A stretch of DNA of 64,000 nucleotides from Paramecium tetraurelia (GCF_000165425.1 NW_001799032.1:111918-175917); one strand, 5' to 3'; positions 1 through 12,389 are shown, numbered from the stretch's first letter. The notes: generated by a model from the letters alone, not told the origin. Numbers and translations are program-made.

Positions 1-394
1 TGCTGCCTATCATTCTTTAGTTTATTTAGATCATCATCCATTTCATCTTCTCTTCTTCTCTAGGCCATTCGATTTAATCTTTTGAATTCATCATCTTATT
101 ATTTCATCTAATCCTTAAACGCTTCCAAAGATAATTGGTTCTTCTATTATTACCCTGGTGGAGGTCTGCCAGTCTCAATAATTTCTCTTGCTCCAGGAGC
201 GTTGCTCTTTTTTAAATTCAATAATTCTCTTTAGTATTTCTCCTCTAGTTTATTTTAAGACCCATAATCTGAGCTCACACAAAACTAATTAAATCGTTGA
301 TATTTACCCTCTTGACGTGGTTCTCCAATTATTGTCTTGTCTCAAATTTCATTTTACATGCCAAACATTCATTGAAAAGTGTGTTCTCAGACAT
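1..394 (-). CDS. Zinc-finger and coiled-coil protein (partial)
   Basis: The reading frame runs off the left edge of the window, so only the N-terminal part is present. The protein starts MSENTLFNECLACKMKF and has a C2HC-type zinc-finger pattern (CLAC, then a His about twelve residues on, then a Cys). A 23-nt intron (GTAAATA...TTAG) splits the finger; removing it keeps the frame open and places the last Cys. The finger is followed by Lys/Glu/Gln-rich helical sequence with a PPPGQQQ stretch, typical of a coiled coil. Many Gln codons are TAA/TAG. I do not recognise the family and the function is unknown; a nucleic-acid or protein-binding role is only a guess from the finger. Confidence 0.7.
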
Positions 395-960
395 GTAATT
401 TAAAAAGTAAAATTTATAATAATATTTTATAATTCATAATAAACAAAATACTTTTGTTACAATCATTCATAGTAAGGAGTTTTGTTTGTGATAACAGCAT
501 TCTACTAATATCATTTTGATTGAAAATTATGGATTATTTCAATTACAAAACTTTCATATAACTACTTATTTATATTTAATACAATACTATTTACTCATTT
601 GAGAAAACATTCCCTATTGAATCCAAAAAAAATTAAGTAATTCATAAAACAATCTATTCATAGATGTGATTGTTATTTTTGCTCATTACATATAATAAGT
701 TATGATTTACAAATATATAAGACAGGGCCTAGAGAGGTGAAGCCGATTAATCGACTGAAAACAATTTGAATTCTTCTGTTAATGTTCAACTTTGTATAAT
801 TTAAATAGCTTATTGAGATGAGATGCTATAGATAAAGTTCATTCATCTAATTCTACTACTTCTTGCTGAATTCAAAAATAATTCCCATTTTCTTAAGAAT
901 GAGTTATAATTGATAATTATTATCAACATCAGTATTAGTATTATTTACATTCAAATTATT
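395..960. other. Intergenic, AT-rich, no gene seen
   Basis: This gap separates the divergent zinc-finger gene and RPN11 and must hold both promoters. No open frame of coding character was found on either strand. A patch at about 721-770 is noticeably less AT-rich than its surroundings and is treated as a finding. Confidence 0.6.
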
Positions 961-2000
961 ATGGACATTCAAAACATCATGTAACAACTGGGAGGAGGAG
1001 GATAAGCCGTAAATCCGGAAGTGTCCATCCCAGATACAGCAGAATAAGTCACTATAAGTGCGCTTGCTTTGATCAAAATGCTAAAAGTAATTTGACTCTT
1101 ATTATCATCCAGCATGCCAGAGCAGGAATACCATTTGAAGTAATGGGCCTTTTATTAGGAGATATAGTAGATGATTATCACATTAGAGTGTATGATGTCT
1201 TTTCAATGCCCCAAACAGCAAGCAGTGTTTCTGTGGAATCTGTGGATCCAATATTTCAATAAAAAATGGTTGAATTGTTGAATTTAACAGGAAGAATGGA
1301 AAATTGTATTGGATGGTATCACTCTCATCCTTCATATGGTTGTTGGCTATCAAGCGGTACTCATTCATATCTCATATTTTATAGTCGATATCAACACTCA
1401 ATAATCATATGAATAGTTAAATAAGAAATCGATTGCTGTTGTTATTGACCCAATTCAATCTGTCAGAGGCAAAGTAGTTATCGATGCATTCAGATTGATT
1501 CCCCTAATCAGCTATGCTTAGCCAATAAGAACCTAGATAAACTACTTCAAATACAGGGCACCTACAAAAACCAGGATTAGAAGCTTTGTTAAGAGGTCTA
1601 AATAGATATTATTATTCGATCAACATCAAATTTAAATGCAATGATTTGGAATAGAAAATGCTTTAAAATTTATATAAAAACAGCTGGGCTGAAGGTTTAA
1701 AGTAATTATTACTAATTCTATTGGTTATTAGATGCAATTCTGCTAGTGAAAATAGCCAAAAAAATGAGTTCTGTGTTGAAAGTATGTCCAAATTAGCTCT
1801 AGAATATTAGAAATTGATAGGTATAGATTCTTACATTTTAATTTATAGAGGATGAATCTAAGAAGGGAGAGTAGGAAACTAAATTAAAAAATACAGGAAA
1901 GAAGGATCCAAAGAAGCATCTTGGTTTGAAAGTGGATGAATTGCTTGATGAAAATTTAAATGCTATATTGGGTAGGATGATGGCTACTAAAGCCTTCTGA
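961..2000 (+). CDS. RPN11: 26S proteasome regulatory subunit RPN11 (JAMM deubiquitinase)
   Basis: RPN11 is the zinc metalloprotease of the 19S lid that removes ubiquitin chains from substrates during translocation. The MPN domain is clear: [20 protein letters not shown], the metal-binding JAMM motif [14 protein letters not shown] followed after an intron by VDINTQQSYE, and [17 protein letters not shown]. The C-terminal half matches the family ([40 protein letters not shown]). Four introns fit: 1087-1112, 1357-1384, 1702-1731 and 1821-1848. The product would be about 308 residues, like other eukaryotes. One oddity: frame continuity from RLIP to the EPRQTTS segment requires one base fewer at the CCCC run at 1501-1504. 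Identity is secure; whether the slip is real is not. Confidence 0.93.
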
Positions 2001-2024
2001 TCTGATTTATAGTTAAAATTAATA

Positions 2025-2934
2025 ATGATTAATAATTTAATGTTCACTCCTGAACAATTTGCGGCAAATTATTAAATCAATTTCTCTAAATTGATAGGCA
2101 AAGGACATGATAGTACAGTATTTTTGACTATGAACAAATAAACTAATCAATAATTTGCATTAAAATGTTTGGCATAAACCATTGAGTAAAATGCTATTAA
2201 TTTATTCGTAATAATCATATCATATTTTTCAAGAGAACGAGATCCAAATACTTCGTCATATCTAACATCCGCACATTATAACTATGGTTGGATATTGTTC
2301 AGACTGTTCCTGTATGCTGCTTGAATTAATGTCATTTGGTTCTCTTTATAAAATCTTACTGTAAGGTCCTTTGCCATTAGCAATTGCAAATGGAATAATA
2401 ATCTAAATTGCTTAGGCTTTAGAATATCTTCATGCAAAAGGAATAACTCACGGAGACATCAAATTGGATAACCTCCTGATTTCTGGAGATTACATTATAA
2501 AAATATGTGATTTTGGATTTGCTAAAATTAATGGGCAGACTCCAATTCCAAAGATTACTGTATCTGGGAGTGAAGGATATACAGCGCCTGAAATATGGTT
2601 GGTTCCAACAGATTTGAAAAAATGTGACATGTTTTCTTTGGGAGTGGTGTATTTTATAATGATAACAGGGCATCCTCCATTTGAATCAAATAATCCATAA
2701 ATAGAGGATGCTTGGTGGAAGCTTATTAAGAAAGAGTAATGGAACGTGTTTTGGAAAGAATTAAAATTATCAATACTACCAGAATATGTTAGAACAATTA
2801 TTTAAAAATTACTATGCGTAAACTATCAGACGAGATATTCAGCAGATGAAATCATGTAAATATTAATGGATAAATGTGCTACGTCAGATCAGATAGTTGA
2901 TGAAATAAAAAAAAGGATCATTTAGTAAAAATGA
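2025..2934 (+). CDS. Ser/Thr protein kinase
   Basis: A compact kinase domain spans nearly the whole protein. The glycine loop reads IGKGHDSTVF, the VAIK-type lysine is in FALKCLAQ, and the hinge region is MLLELMSFGSLYKIL. The catalytic loop is HGDIKLDNLL, so the usual HRD arginine is glycine. The activation segment starts CDFGFAK and ends GYTAPEIW. One intron around 2209-2236 joins the N-lobe to NEIQILRHIQHPHII; its 3' end appears to be ...CAAGAG, which is unusual. The gene starts only 24 bp after the RPN11 stop. The replacement of HRD Arg is typical of kinases not regulated by activation-loop phosphorylation. The exact subfamily is not clear; CAMK- or ULK-like are possible. Confidence 0.85.
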
Positions 2935-3000
2935 AATATTTGTATTTATATTAAATTATGAAACAGTTTATGTAATTAGAGCAAATGAAATTCATTAAAT

Positions 3001-4774
3001 TCATTAAAATACTATTCTATCAACACTTTATCTTTCAAGTAAATGCTATTTTAATATGGCTTAGCTATATTTTTCTTTTCGACTTTTGAGATGCTTTTAC
3101 TTCTGACTTTCTTCCATCATTTTATCAATTATCTTTTATTGTTCTCTCTATTAATGGTTTAACTATGTACTTCTTTCTCTTCTGCAAATGCTCTTGTGTT
3201 ATTTAAGGCTCTTTACAATCTCATCTTATTTTTTTCAGATTACTCTTTGATTTTAATATCGATGCTTGATTAAATTGACTGCAATCTACCTGAAACATCT
3301 AATTTGATTTCAAATAACTATACTTTTATCATTCTCCTTCTTCTTTATGATCTCTATTTTCTATTCTAACAAACTATTCAATTTTTCTTTGTTTTTCTTC
3401 ACTCTGCTAATTTAAGTAGCTAATTTAGTTTTTACTTGTCCTAATTATGCATTCTTGATTTACATTTACTCTTCAACCATCTTATTGCTCAAATCAGCAA
3501 ATTTAATATATTATTCAAGCTTATTTTATTGATACTCAATCTGAGTTTAAATTACCTTCTACTGTGCTTATTCTTGCTTCTAAAGACTCAATTGTCTCTT
3601 TTAATTCATTTCATCCTTTAATTTTGACAGTATTTACTCAGTCATATAATCCTTCTCTATTTATTTCTCCATAATCTATTCAATCTATTAATCTTCCATA
3701 TAAATAGCTAGTTTCTTCTTTTCTCTTCTCTCTTCTTCCTTCCTTTGATTTCTCTCTTGAAGATCTTTCAATTCTTGGTTATGCTACGAATCAAATTGAT
3801 TTTTATTTTGCTGAGTGATTTCTTGCTTCTTGTTCAGATATTCCTGCACTTTAATCCTTTATTCTCTGTCTTTAATCTCTAATTCGTGTATTTTTTCGAG
3901 AGTCCTCTTCTAACGATCTTGAAAGATTTTCTTTCGTTCTTATTGCTTTCTAAGGTAATATTTTGATTTATTACATTTTATTCATTTGTTTGACAGCTTC
4001 TACCTTTTTGGCCATGATAGGAACTTTTTGTTGATAATAATCATGTAAGGATCTAAGTTTTTCTTCTTCCAATTATTTGTATCGACTAAGAGTTTGTAGG
4101 TATTCCTAACTTTTCTTGGCTTGCATTTCCAGTCTCTCTTCGAAGGAGCTCTATAAGAAATCGAGAGAACGAGTGTTGAATGATTTTGACATAATAGTGG
4201 TCAGCTTAGTGGGTATGACTAGAGCACCGCCATCAGTGAGGAAGCCTGATAGATGAAATGGAGACTGATACTTGAGGTATTCTATTGAGTGTGTGATTTG
4301 TTGAGTTTATTTTTTGATTTCTATAGTTTCTCTTGTTTTTTAATCGAATTTCTTGTACTCACTATGCGCAACAATTCCTTGTACTTATCAGTGAGGTAGT
4401 TCATATAATTTATTAGATTTTGAATGGGATGAAGTTCAGGCATTTGAAACTGCTAAAATGTAAATATGTGACATGCATTCTCACCTAAATCTAATTAAAT
4501 TCAGAGCCTACCTTTGTACGAGGAGATTGAGGATCGAGCTTTCAAGAAGAAAATAGATAGTTTATTAGGATCTCTCAAAATTTTATCCTTGTCATCGAAT
4601 GGCATAAAGATCCTGACTGATGGCTTCGTCTATGATTGCATTAGTGAGGGTCGGGAATTTGAGTTTTTTAACGAAGAATTGATTGATGAGATGGAATTTC
4701 TGATCTTCTGTTAATTTGGGTTTGATTCTGGGGGAATGAACCTCACTATTGTGACTATTGTGAAAACTTGACAT
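3001..4774 (-). CDS. Long coiled-coil protein
   Basis: Two apparent reading frames join into one gene when short introns are removed: a 19-nt one just after MSSFHNSHN, a 21-nt one (GTAGGCTC...TTAG), a 23-nt one (GTACAAGG...ATAG) and several of 23 to 25 nt further on. The N-terminal part carries a small conserved-looking block (MPELHPIQNLINYMNYLTDKY, then FHLSGFLTDGGALVIPTKL). The rest is Lys/Glu/Gln-rich and helical to the end (KEKYSQAILKQHLLERQSVD). One frame change near 3690 is not explained by a standard GT-AG intron. No catalytic motif is visible. It could be cytoskeletal or ciliary, which is inference from composition only. Confidence 0.65.
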
Positions 4775-4839
4775 TAAAAATAAAAAATTAAATAAATGCT
4801 CTTAGATAATGTACTATTGAATATGTAATAAATCAGCGT

Positions 4840-5178
4840 TCATTTCTTTTACTTCTTTTTGGTTTATTGTTTCTTTCCACCTGCACCAATAACTATTTTG
4901 TTGACATCTAAGTAATTGTGAATTAGGTTAAATACTTTATGGGAGTGTTTATTGAATTCCTTGAGGCCTTATTCTTATCAGCTGTTTTGAAGGTGAAGAG
5001 GTATTTCTTTCCTCTCAACTTGAATTTGGTGATCTTCTTGGACTCCTTGATGTAGAGATCTATCAAAATCAAATTAAATTCTACTCTTTTTTGGTTCTTT
5101 GTTGGCGTCCTTGCCTTAAGCTTCACTACCCTTCATGAGTGAGAGGAACTCTTTAACATCCTGAATTTCCTTAGGCAT
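4840..5178 (-). CDS. 60S ribosomal protein eL38-like
   Basis: The start [17 protein letters not shown] and the core [22 protein letters not shown] align by eye with eL38 (RPL38), a roughly 70-residue large-subunit protein. A 25-nt intron (GTAGAATT...GATAG) fits between EPKK and LYIKESKK. After the core the best C-terminus (KEFNKHSHK, then [15 protein letters not shown]) lies in a shifted frame, so there is either an unrecognised intron or a one-base slip near 4960. The lysine-rich tail is longer than in animals. The family call is likely but not certain because the N-terminal third is divergent. Confidence 0.55.
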
Positions 5179-5229
5179 TTAATTTAAAAAAGATTTAAAA
5201 ATTTTAATAATAAAAACAAATTACCTAAT

Positions 5230-6030
5230 TCACTTTTGAACATAATCCTCTTTGCTTTGTTATTCATTCTTACCTCTTAACTTCTTCAATTGATCCTCAG
5301 AATAATGAGTGATTTCAACTGGTTTCTATTGCGTATCTTGATAACGAGACCCCTTCTTCTTGTACACTCTAAATCCGAAAACCCTCGGAACATACTGTTG
5401 ATTATTTGGAGCAATCTGAATCTCTTAAACAAAGTTCTTATTAATTATTATCACTCTTCAATACCATGATGAAAACCGACGGGAATGAACAGCCAAAATA
5501 AGCCCCATCCACATCTGGACACTTCTTCTTTGGAATATAAACCTCCTCGCATCTCGGACAGAATACTTTCACTCTCGAAGTTCGCAATTCCTCACTCATC
5601 CCAACAGGTAAAACATTAGATCTTTCACATAATACTCTTGGACAAGCACCAAACTTTCCAGATAGAAATTTATCCTTCATTAGAGACAACCCTGCTCAAT
5701 TTGTTGTTTTAATACCTTTTGCCGTAATTATAAATCTGGCATGAATTAACCCATATAAATCTGTTGCTTCTTAATAAACCTCCAGAAAACGCTCATCTTC
5801 CAAGTCCTCATCATCAGGAGTCTCAGAACTTAAAATCAAATCAAGAGCCTCACTAATTGTTCCTTTTTAAAATATTACTTATAAAAATTAAACTTGCTCT
5901 TCAACCCATACAAATTAAAGTTGTCTCTAATAAATTCACTATCGATTTCACATAAAAATTGATGATCCTCCATCTAACAAAACCATTAAATCCAACCCCC
6001 GCCTTCTGAATATGATGATTCCCCTGACAT
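5230..6030 (-). CDS. CKB1: Casein kinase 2 regulatory subunit beta
   Basis: CK2 beta dimerises and anchors two catalytic alpha subunits. The protein starts MSGESSYSEGGGWIQWFCQ and matches the family all along: acidic loop around DDEDLEDE, DLYGLIHARFIIT, the zinc-binding ACPRVLCERSNVLPVGMSE followed by VKVFCPRCEEVYIP, and DGAYFGCSFPSVF. The four zinc cysteines (two CPRxxC/CPRC pairs) are present. Three introns of 26, 24 and 31 nt are needed and all are GT...AG. The product is about 239 residues, slightly longer than the human 215. It ends with a Lys/Gln-rich tail. Confidence 0.93.
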
Positions 6031-6062
6031 ATTTTTATTTAATATTATATTAATTTTATTAG

Positions 6063-7565
6063 TCATTATAAAATCAAAAAGATCAAAGTAATCATGCATA
6101 ATCCAATAATAGCAAATATATAGACGTGCCTAAAATTTTATTTAACTTCCTTCACTACTTTCTCTCTAGATTCTCTCCTTTATAAGGTTCTTGATCTCTC
6201 TTATTAACTATGTTTTCTCTATTCCATATTACAATAAGATTTCACAGCATTCTTGATTAGATCTTAATGTTTATTCTTAACTTTTAGCTAGGTCTTTTCA
6301 GTATCTTATATTTTCTATTCTCCTCCATTTGTAGGTTCTTCAATTTCGATATCTTTTATATGCTGTAAAGAACATGGCATCTTGAAACCTTCACAATTTT
6401 CAAGTGTCATGATTTCACTAAGATTCTCCTCTTCTTCATTTCTAGAATACAAAGGGAGTATCCTTTATGTATATAGATCCCCATATGAATTATTATTAGA
6501 ATCTTCAGAAGGTTTGTGTAAAATCAAGGTATTTAGAGAAAGTAGCTCATTATTTAATTGAAATGTTTTAATATCTTATAGATAACCGTTTAATCTATTA
6601 TGGACTACATTACAAAGATGATTAGAACCTATTTCAATAGGATTTATTCCAAATATGGTTATTCATAAATCTGAGTAATCTCATTTGTTCTCATAAGGCT
6701 TAATTATTTATTTTAAAATTGGCCTCTCATCATATTGAAAAGCAAGGCAAATTATTGTTTTTTTATTTTTTCGTTTAAGATAGAAGTAATAATTGTAGTA
6801 CTTGCAAATTTAATTGCTAATTATTCCTTAATTGAAAATTCTTCATGATGGTCAATAATCTATTCTTACTATTCCTCTTCAGATGGTATCTCATGATTTT
6901 AATCGAGAACACTTATTTTACAAATTTTCCTGTTTTGATTACTTCTCATAATATTGAAAAGTGCAAGATAGTAAGACCTTTTTTGACATTATTTAATAAA
7001 TTTTGTTATTTTTGTAATTGCTTTGTAAATGTTGGATTGTTCTTTGATTCTCTTAAAGGTTGACTTTTACTGTTACATTACAATTTTGTTTAAAATTTCA
7101 TAAAATACGATTGCTGTTGCAGTAGGCATTTACTGATATGAGTCTTATTGTGTTTGTACTCTATTTTAATGATTTGAAATATCATCTAAGCCTGGTGGTA
7201 ATGATATTGCCTGAGTTAAATCTTAGAAACAATGATGAGGTGTAGTTTTTCTTTCTTGTTGGATAATCCAAAAGTATGTTTACAATTTAGCCGATCTGTA
7301 CTTTTGTAATACATGCAATAGAGACTAAGTGGCTAGAACAATTCTTAGTTAAGTGAATTTCATTGCTAATTTACTTGATTCATCTTCTCTCATCTCGCTT
7401 AATACTTTACAAGCAACTTTGACTTAAGTCTTACGATCCTATTTATGAATAACATATTTATTACACTTGAAACACAAGACTTATTTGTTGAATAGCTAAC
7501 TATCGAACTTTGATCTGGATTAGTTTTCGTTCTTCTGCAATTCTGAGTTACAATTAATGATTTCA
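6063..7565 (-). CDS. Unknown protein with a C-terminal membrane anchor
   Basis: A long frame with many TAA/TAG glutamines begins near the MKSLI methionine at about 7565; the true start is uncertain because joining it to the main frame needs a 17-nt intron. A CFKCNKY pair of cysteines near the N-terminus could bind metal. The middle is Gln-rich and helical with the repeated phrase ALLFNMMR / LALFNIMR. The last 25 residues (VYIFAIIGLCMITLIFLIL) form one membrane span, which suggests a tail-anchored protein facing the cytosol. One base appears to be missing near 6670. The 33-bp gap to CK2 beta downstream is very short. No family is recognised. Confidence 0.6.
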
Positions 7566-8425
7566 TAATTATTAAATTATGTTATTAAATAAACTCTTAT
7601 TTTATATTTGCTTGATAAATTAATACATTAGTTTAAGGATAAAATCATTTACTTAAAAATTTTGACTTGTATTTGATTTTATTTTTCTAAACATTATAAA
7701 ATTTTCAAATTAATTGTAAAATTTATTTGAATCCTCTTCGTTAATATTCTGTGACTTTCTCCTTCCAATACCTTAAAACAAATAAATCAGTTTAAATTTT
7801 GATTGTGAATTTAATTGATAGCATTTTTTAAACAGAAAATATTAAATATTAATGTTATGATTTTGATTGAAGAATTGGAATTAAAATAAATAAAATTTAT
7901 TAAATTATATCACTCATTCTTAAGCAATGTTCATAAGAGGGAATTTATTATTTTTGTTATTCCTCATTATATCAAAATGATTATCATATGATCAATAAAA
8001 TTATACCTTAAAGCTAGACAACCATTCATTAATATTTAATTTTATTAAATGAATTGCAAGGATTTCATTATTAATTTATATTCAGATTAACAACAGTTAA
8101 GTGAGACTTGATTTTTAAAGACATAGCCTCAAAAATAGATTACAATTAGAGAGATGAGATATTTAATTAATTGAAATATAAAGAATGTTATTTATTTAAA
8201 TCCTTGAAAATTCGGTACTATAATCTTGAGTATAAAATTTAAAAATGGTTTGAGATATTATGAAATTTAAACTTATATTTAGATTTGGAAGTTTCGAGAA
8301 ATATTCCTTAGTAAAGGCATTGCCAATTTGAGTCTTGATGGTTGTCATACATAATTCATTGGAAGAGTTAAGGAGAGTATTTAAATGAGAGGAATATTGT
8401 GATTTATGAAATATTATTATTTTTA
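7566..8425. other. Intergenic, AT-rich, no convincing gene
   Basis: Both strands contain only frames of the kind expected by chance when TGA is the single stop codon. A minus-strand frame overlapping the start of the next gene was considered and rejected. Confidence 0.5.
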
Positions 8426-9907
8426 ATGAACAAGAATTCACCGTCACCAAGCTCACCAACCCCTGTGATACTTGTGCTAGTCACCAATAAATAGGGGAAA
8501 GTATTAGAGCACAGCTAGTTCTTTAGAACATTCTCATCTTTCGGGCAAGTTAAAAAGGTATTTGTTTATTTTGATTTTCGTTTAGATACTTATATTCGAA
8601 AGAAAAATCATTTGGAAAGTGTTCATCGAGTATGAGAATGCTTAACAAGCCCAATCAGCCTTAGTTTTGGATGGGACCCTCTTTGATTACTAACTGAAAA
8701 TGAGAGTACACCTCAGTCAACGGGATTCTCTGGTGTTTTAGAATAATAACAATTGTGGTGTTGGTAATACATTTCCCCTATCTTTTAGATTACACCACCT
8801 TACAATCAAAACAGCAGTTTTTCCAACAATTGAAGGAGGACTCAGGCTCTCTCAATCAATAACTACAATAGAATCTAGACATGCTCAATTAGCTTATTGC
8901 TCAACTAAGCTAAACGGCAGATTTGAAAGAACAAATATCCCTTATCCAACAGATATAGGAGTACCGTAATCAAACTTAACAATTGACTGTTCTCTACCAG
9001 CAGCAATTACGCAATTATGCATCCGTTTTACAAAGGGAGGGAAAGAAATAAAAATAAATCGTATCCACTGTTACCACCCCTTCACCCTCCCCCTTTTTGC
9101 ACTCCACCTTGGATTCCATTAGACAATAGATCCCTGAGGAGTCTTCAGAAGATGATAAGGAGGAGTTTTCTGATGGAGAGAGTATCTCCTCCCAATCTTC
9201 AGAAAAATCTTAGAAATCTACCCATTCAGAAGACAACTACAATGAAGTCTTTTGTAATGACTCCACAACTCCTTTTTCTTGTGGTGCCAGTCCCTTTACT
9301 CCTTATCCCTAAAAAGTCATAACCAGTCCCTTCATAATGACTCCCACTACTCTCCCAACCTACTTAATAGTTCAGCATCCCAACATCAATCTACGTGTGG
9401 TGTATAACATCTTTAGTACATTCACACGAGTAGACGCCATTCATCAAAGTCATCATGGAGCCTTTCTTCAACTGGCTTCTAAAGAAGAGGCAATTCGAAT
9501 GAAAAATCTACTTGGCAAAGCCTTGCTTTTTGGAGCGCCAATGAATCTTATTGTTTCTGATCAACTTTCTCTTGACGCTCGCTAGGTTACTTTGCCTCCT
9601 AATGAAAGAAAACCACTTCTATAGTAACAACTGTCGAACTCAATCTTGATCACTGGATTAAACGGAGTTACGATAGAGCAAATATATCAATATTTCGGGT
9701 GCATCACTCCCATCTTAAATATGAAGTACCCTATTTCAATACTATTTTTCCTAGATTCATTAATCAGAGCTCTTGTAAAATACTGTATTCAGATGTCGGA
9801 TGCAGTCTAAGCGTCTTAGGATATATCCAAGATGCCAAGATTAATGGAAGGTATCAATATATATAATATACTTTAGATCTGTGTAACTTTCATTCACAGC
9901 TTTCTGA
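8426..9907 (+). CDS. RRM RNA-binding protein, PTB/hnRNP L-like
   Basis: Three RRM-like folds are visible. The first follows MNKNSPSPSSPTPVILVLV and includes FGQVKKILIFERKIIWKVFIEY. A central one starts YLIVQHPNINLRVVYNIF and includes HHGAFLQLASKEEA. The last starts SILITGLNGVTIEQIYQYF and ends INGRSVQLSFTAF. The VYNIF and LYSVFS-like phrasing and the INGRxVxL ending resemble PTB and hnRNP L. Between the first and second RRM lies a Gln-rich helix and a Ser/Pro/acidic linker (SSEDDKEEFSDGES). Introns of 28, 25, 29 and 26 nt fit. The linker is clearly more GC-rich than neighbouring genes. A role in splicing or mRNA handling is inferred from the family. Confidence 0.8.
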
Positions 9908-10981
9908 TTAATGAATTCATTCAATATTATAATATTATTTTATCAAGCAATTAATCAATACAATTACATTATTATATATACATATTGATTTCATCAATAG
10001 ATTCTTCAAACCTAACAAGATATTTTCCATATTTTTATAAAATTGTATAATTTATGATAATAATTTAATATGTAGATAATTATCAGTAATTTTTCATAAT
10101 ATTTATGCCAAATAATAATAGGAAAGCAACTAGTCATATGATATTCTTATCAAAAAGGTCTTGAATTGAGAAATCAAATTGGAATTTGAATGAATATATA
10201 TGAATAAATATTAGATTATATCAAGAGCGACAAAACAATACTGAATTAATTAATTAAAATAATTATGTATGCTTATCTCTATGATTAATGGTAATTTCTT
10301 TTTGAATTCATAGTAAATTTATATCAATATGTCTTAGACACATATAATTATGATATGACAAATATCGAGTATCATTGATTAATAATGCTTGTACAACATC
10401 TCTCTTTTAATGAAATAATATAGCAACCATTATTAATTAGTTAATCAAGTGATTTGAAATGGAAATTTGAAAACTTAAACCTATAAATAATAACTAATTG
10501 TATGAGTTAAACAAATATATACAAGGTCCACAATTTTTATTAAATTTAATTAATTTATAAATAATAGAAATTAAAATGTCATAATCCAATTACAAAATAA
10601 GTAGTTATTGATAAATATAAAATATTCAATTCTCAAAGCAAAAAAGAAAATCTTAATTAATTACTATATTCAGCTTTCAATGGGTAAATAATCTATGGCA
10701 GAATATTAATTTATTTTATAAATAATGAGCTCTCTAACTAAGCCATAAAGTGTAGAAGATCAGTTTTACATTTATTGAGATTTTAATAGCTTATATTAAG
10801 AGATTGAAGTGAATTGATTGTAAAGTATTAGAAAATCAAATAAATGATAGACAGTTAATTTTCAACAAATTCGAAATGTATATAATTTTGAATGAACAGA
10901 TGGTTTTGAACGGGCAATTCTTGAAATAAGAATTGCTGAGTCATTTGAGATATATATCTATAATAATTGTGATATATATAA
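9908..10981. other. Intergenic, over 1 kb, no gene seen
   Basis: Very AT-rich sequence with scattered tracts of ATTAAT. I see no conserved protein motif, tRNA or obvious RNA fold. Confidence 0.55.
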
Positions 10982-12389
10982 ATGGATGATAATTTTAAGA
11001 AATTGATTAAATCTACCTAACCAGAATCTTTATCTACGATCAGACTATGTAAGAGATTAGGATATCATCCAGAAGATTTAATATATAAGTATTTACTTAT
11101 TCAATATTCTTTTAGATCCATAGATGAATTTTAATCTGTCAATCATGAGATGAGACAAATGAAATATGATAATTACAAAGCTAAAGTGCTGAGTAAAATC
11201 TTAATAATTATTTAACTTAGAAATAATAAATGAAATCAACAATGTGAGATGTAGAAATAAAACGACTGGTGTATCAGAGCTGTCTAGTTAACCCTTAGTT
11301 TAATTATCTTCCATTGGAGATAATGTGAAAGAGTAATCCTAAAGCATATCTGTTAAGGAGAGAGTGCTTTAGAATCTCATTTAATAGGAGCTTCTTAGAC
11401 AAAAAAGGTTTGCTTAATCATATCAATAAAACAATAAAATTTAAGAACACAAAACTAAATTGGCAACTTAGCCTTCCTAAAAAATATCAATAAAATCTAA
11501 GGAATCTACTTAATTAATGAAAAGGGAATAGTCAAATAGAAGATGTGAAACTCATCGTGAGTTTGAAACCAAGGAGAAATCCTTAGCTAAATCTAATCAA
11601 AAGGTTCTAATAAATAGATAACATATTTTGAAAAAAGAGTAGCATTAATAGGATGAATATATGAAAAAACTTGAAGAGAAGGGTAATTACGTCTTTATCA
11701 TAGAAAAGAAAGCAATAGAGAGAATAGAATAATATAAGAGTGAGTTGAAATAGAATCAACAAAAATCTCAGTTTGGAGAAGTGAAAAACAAGAAGGAGTA
11801 ACTTGATAATGAATAATATTAATTGTTGATTAATAGATAATATGAGAAATTGCAAAGGTTAAGATTAAAGTAGACTCAATTGGAGAAGCCTACCAAAAAG
11901 CAGATGTTGATAAGAAATAAGACTTAATCATTGATTTTTGATTCAGATCTTGAATCTAGGATGGATTAGAAGATTGAGAGAGTTGTGAATATGAAATCTC
12001 AAATGCTTTCGGAACGATCAAAAATAGCAGATGAGAGGTTGAGGATCAATTAGAATGATGTGAATTTCAACAAATATCATGATCAGCAATTGAGGATTAG
12101 GGAAGAGTGTAAACGGATAGGATTGATCGAGAGGAAACAGAAATAAAATACTTATTAAATTGATACAAGATATTAGGTGTTAGAGAAACAAAAAAAGGTA
12201 TCAGTTTGGGAACAGGTGAATCGAGTTAGTCATTTATTTTCAAGTCCAATAGAGTATGACAAGTATAGAACTCAGATGAAGTTACTGTTGAATAAACAAA
12301 GGGAAACTTTGGAGATGAAAAATCGAAATCGCATAGATATATTATATAAATTGTTACCCTAGTAAATGGCAGAAAAAGTTTTATAATGA
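10982..12389 (+). CDS. Coiled-coil protein of unknown function
   Basis: The frame of 443 codons is intact after removing three introns of 27, 28 and 21 nt. The N-terminus (MDDNFKKLIKSTQPESL, then CKRLGYHPEDLIY) forms a small globular block seen in ciliate coiled-coil proteins. The remainder is Lys/Gln/Glu-rich with long helices. It ends at a TGA at 12387-12389. The same frame stays open beyond that stop into the hydrophobic sequence described in the next entry, so a longer product with a membrane tail is possible but unproven. A cytoskeletal role is a guess. Confidence 0.75.

Noticed and set aside
8196-8459. Minus-strand frame of 87 codons overlapping the PTB-like gene start
   Set aside because: AT-driven composition, no motif, and it overlaps a better-supported gene start on the other strand.
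9017-9322. Plus-strand frame rich in Pro and Leu
   Set aside because: Out-of-phase shadow of the PTB-like gene linker.
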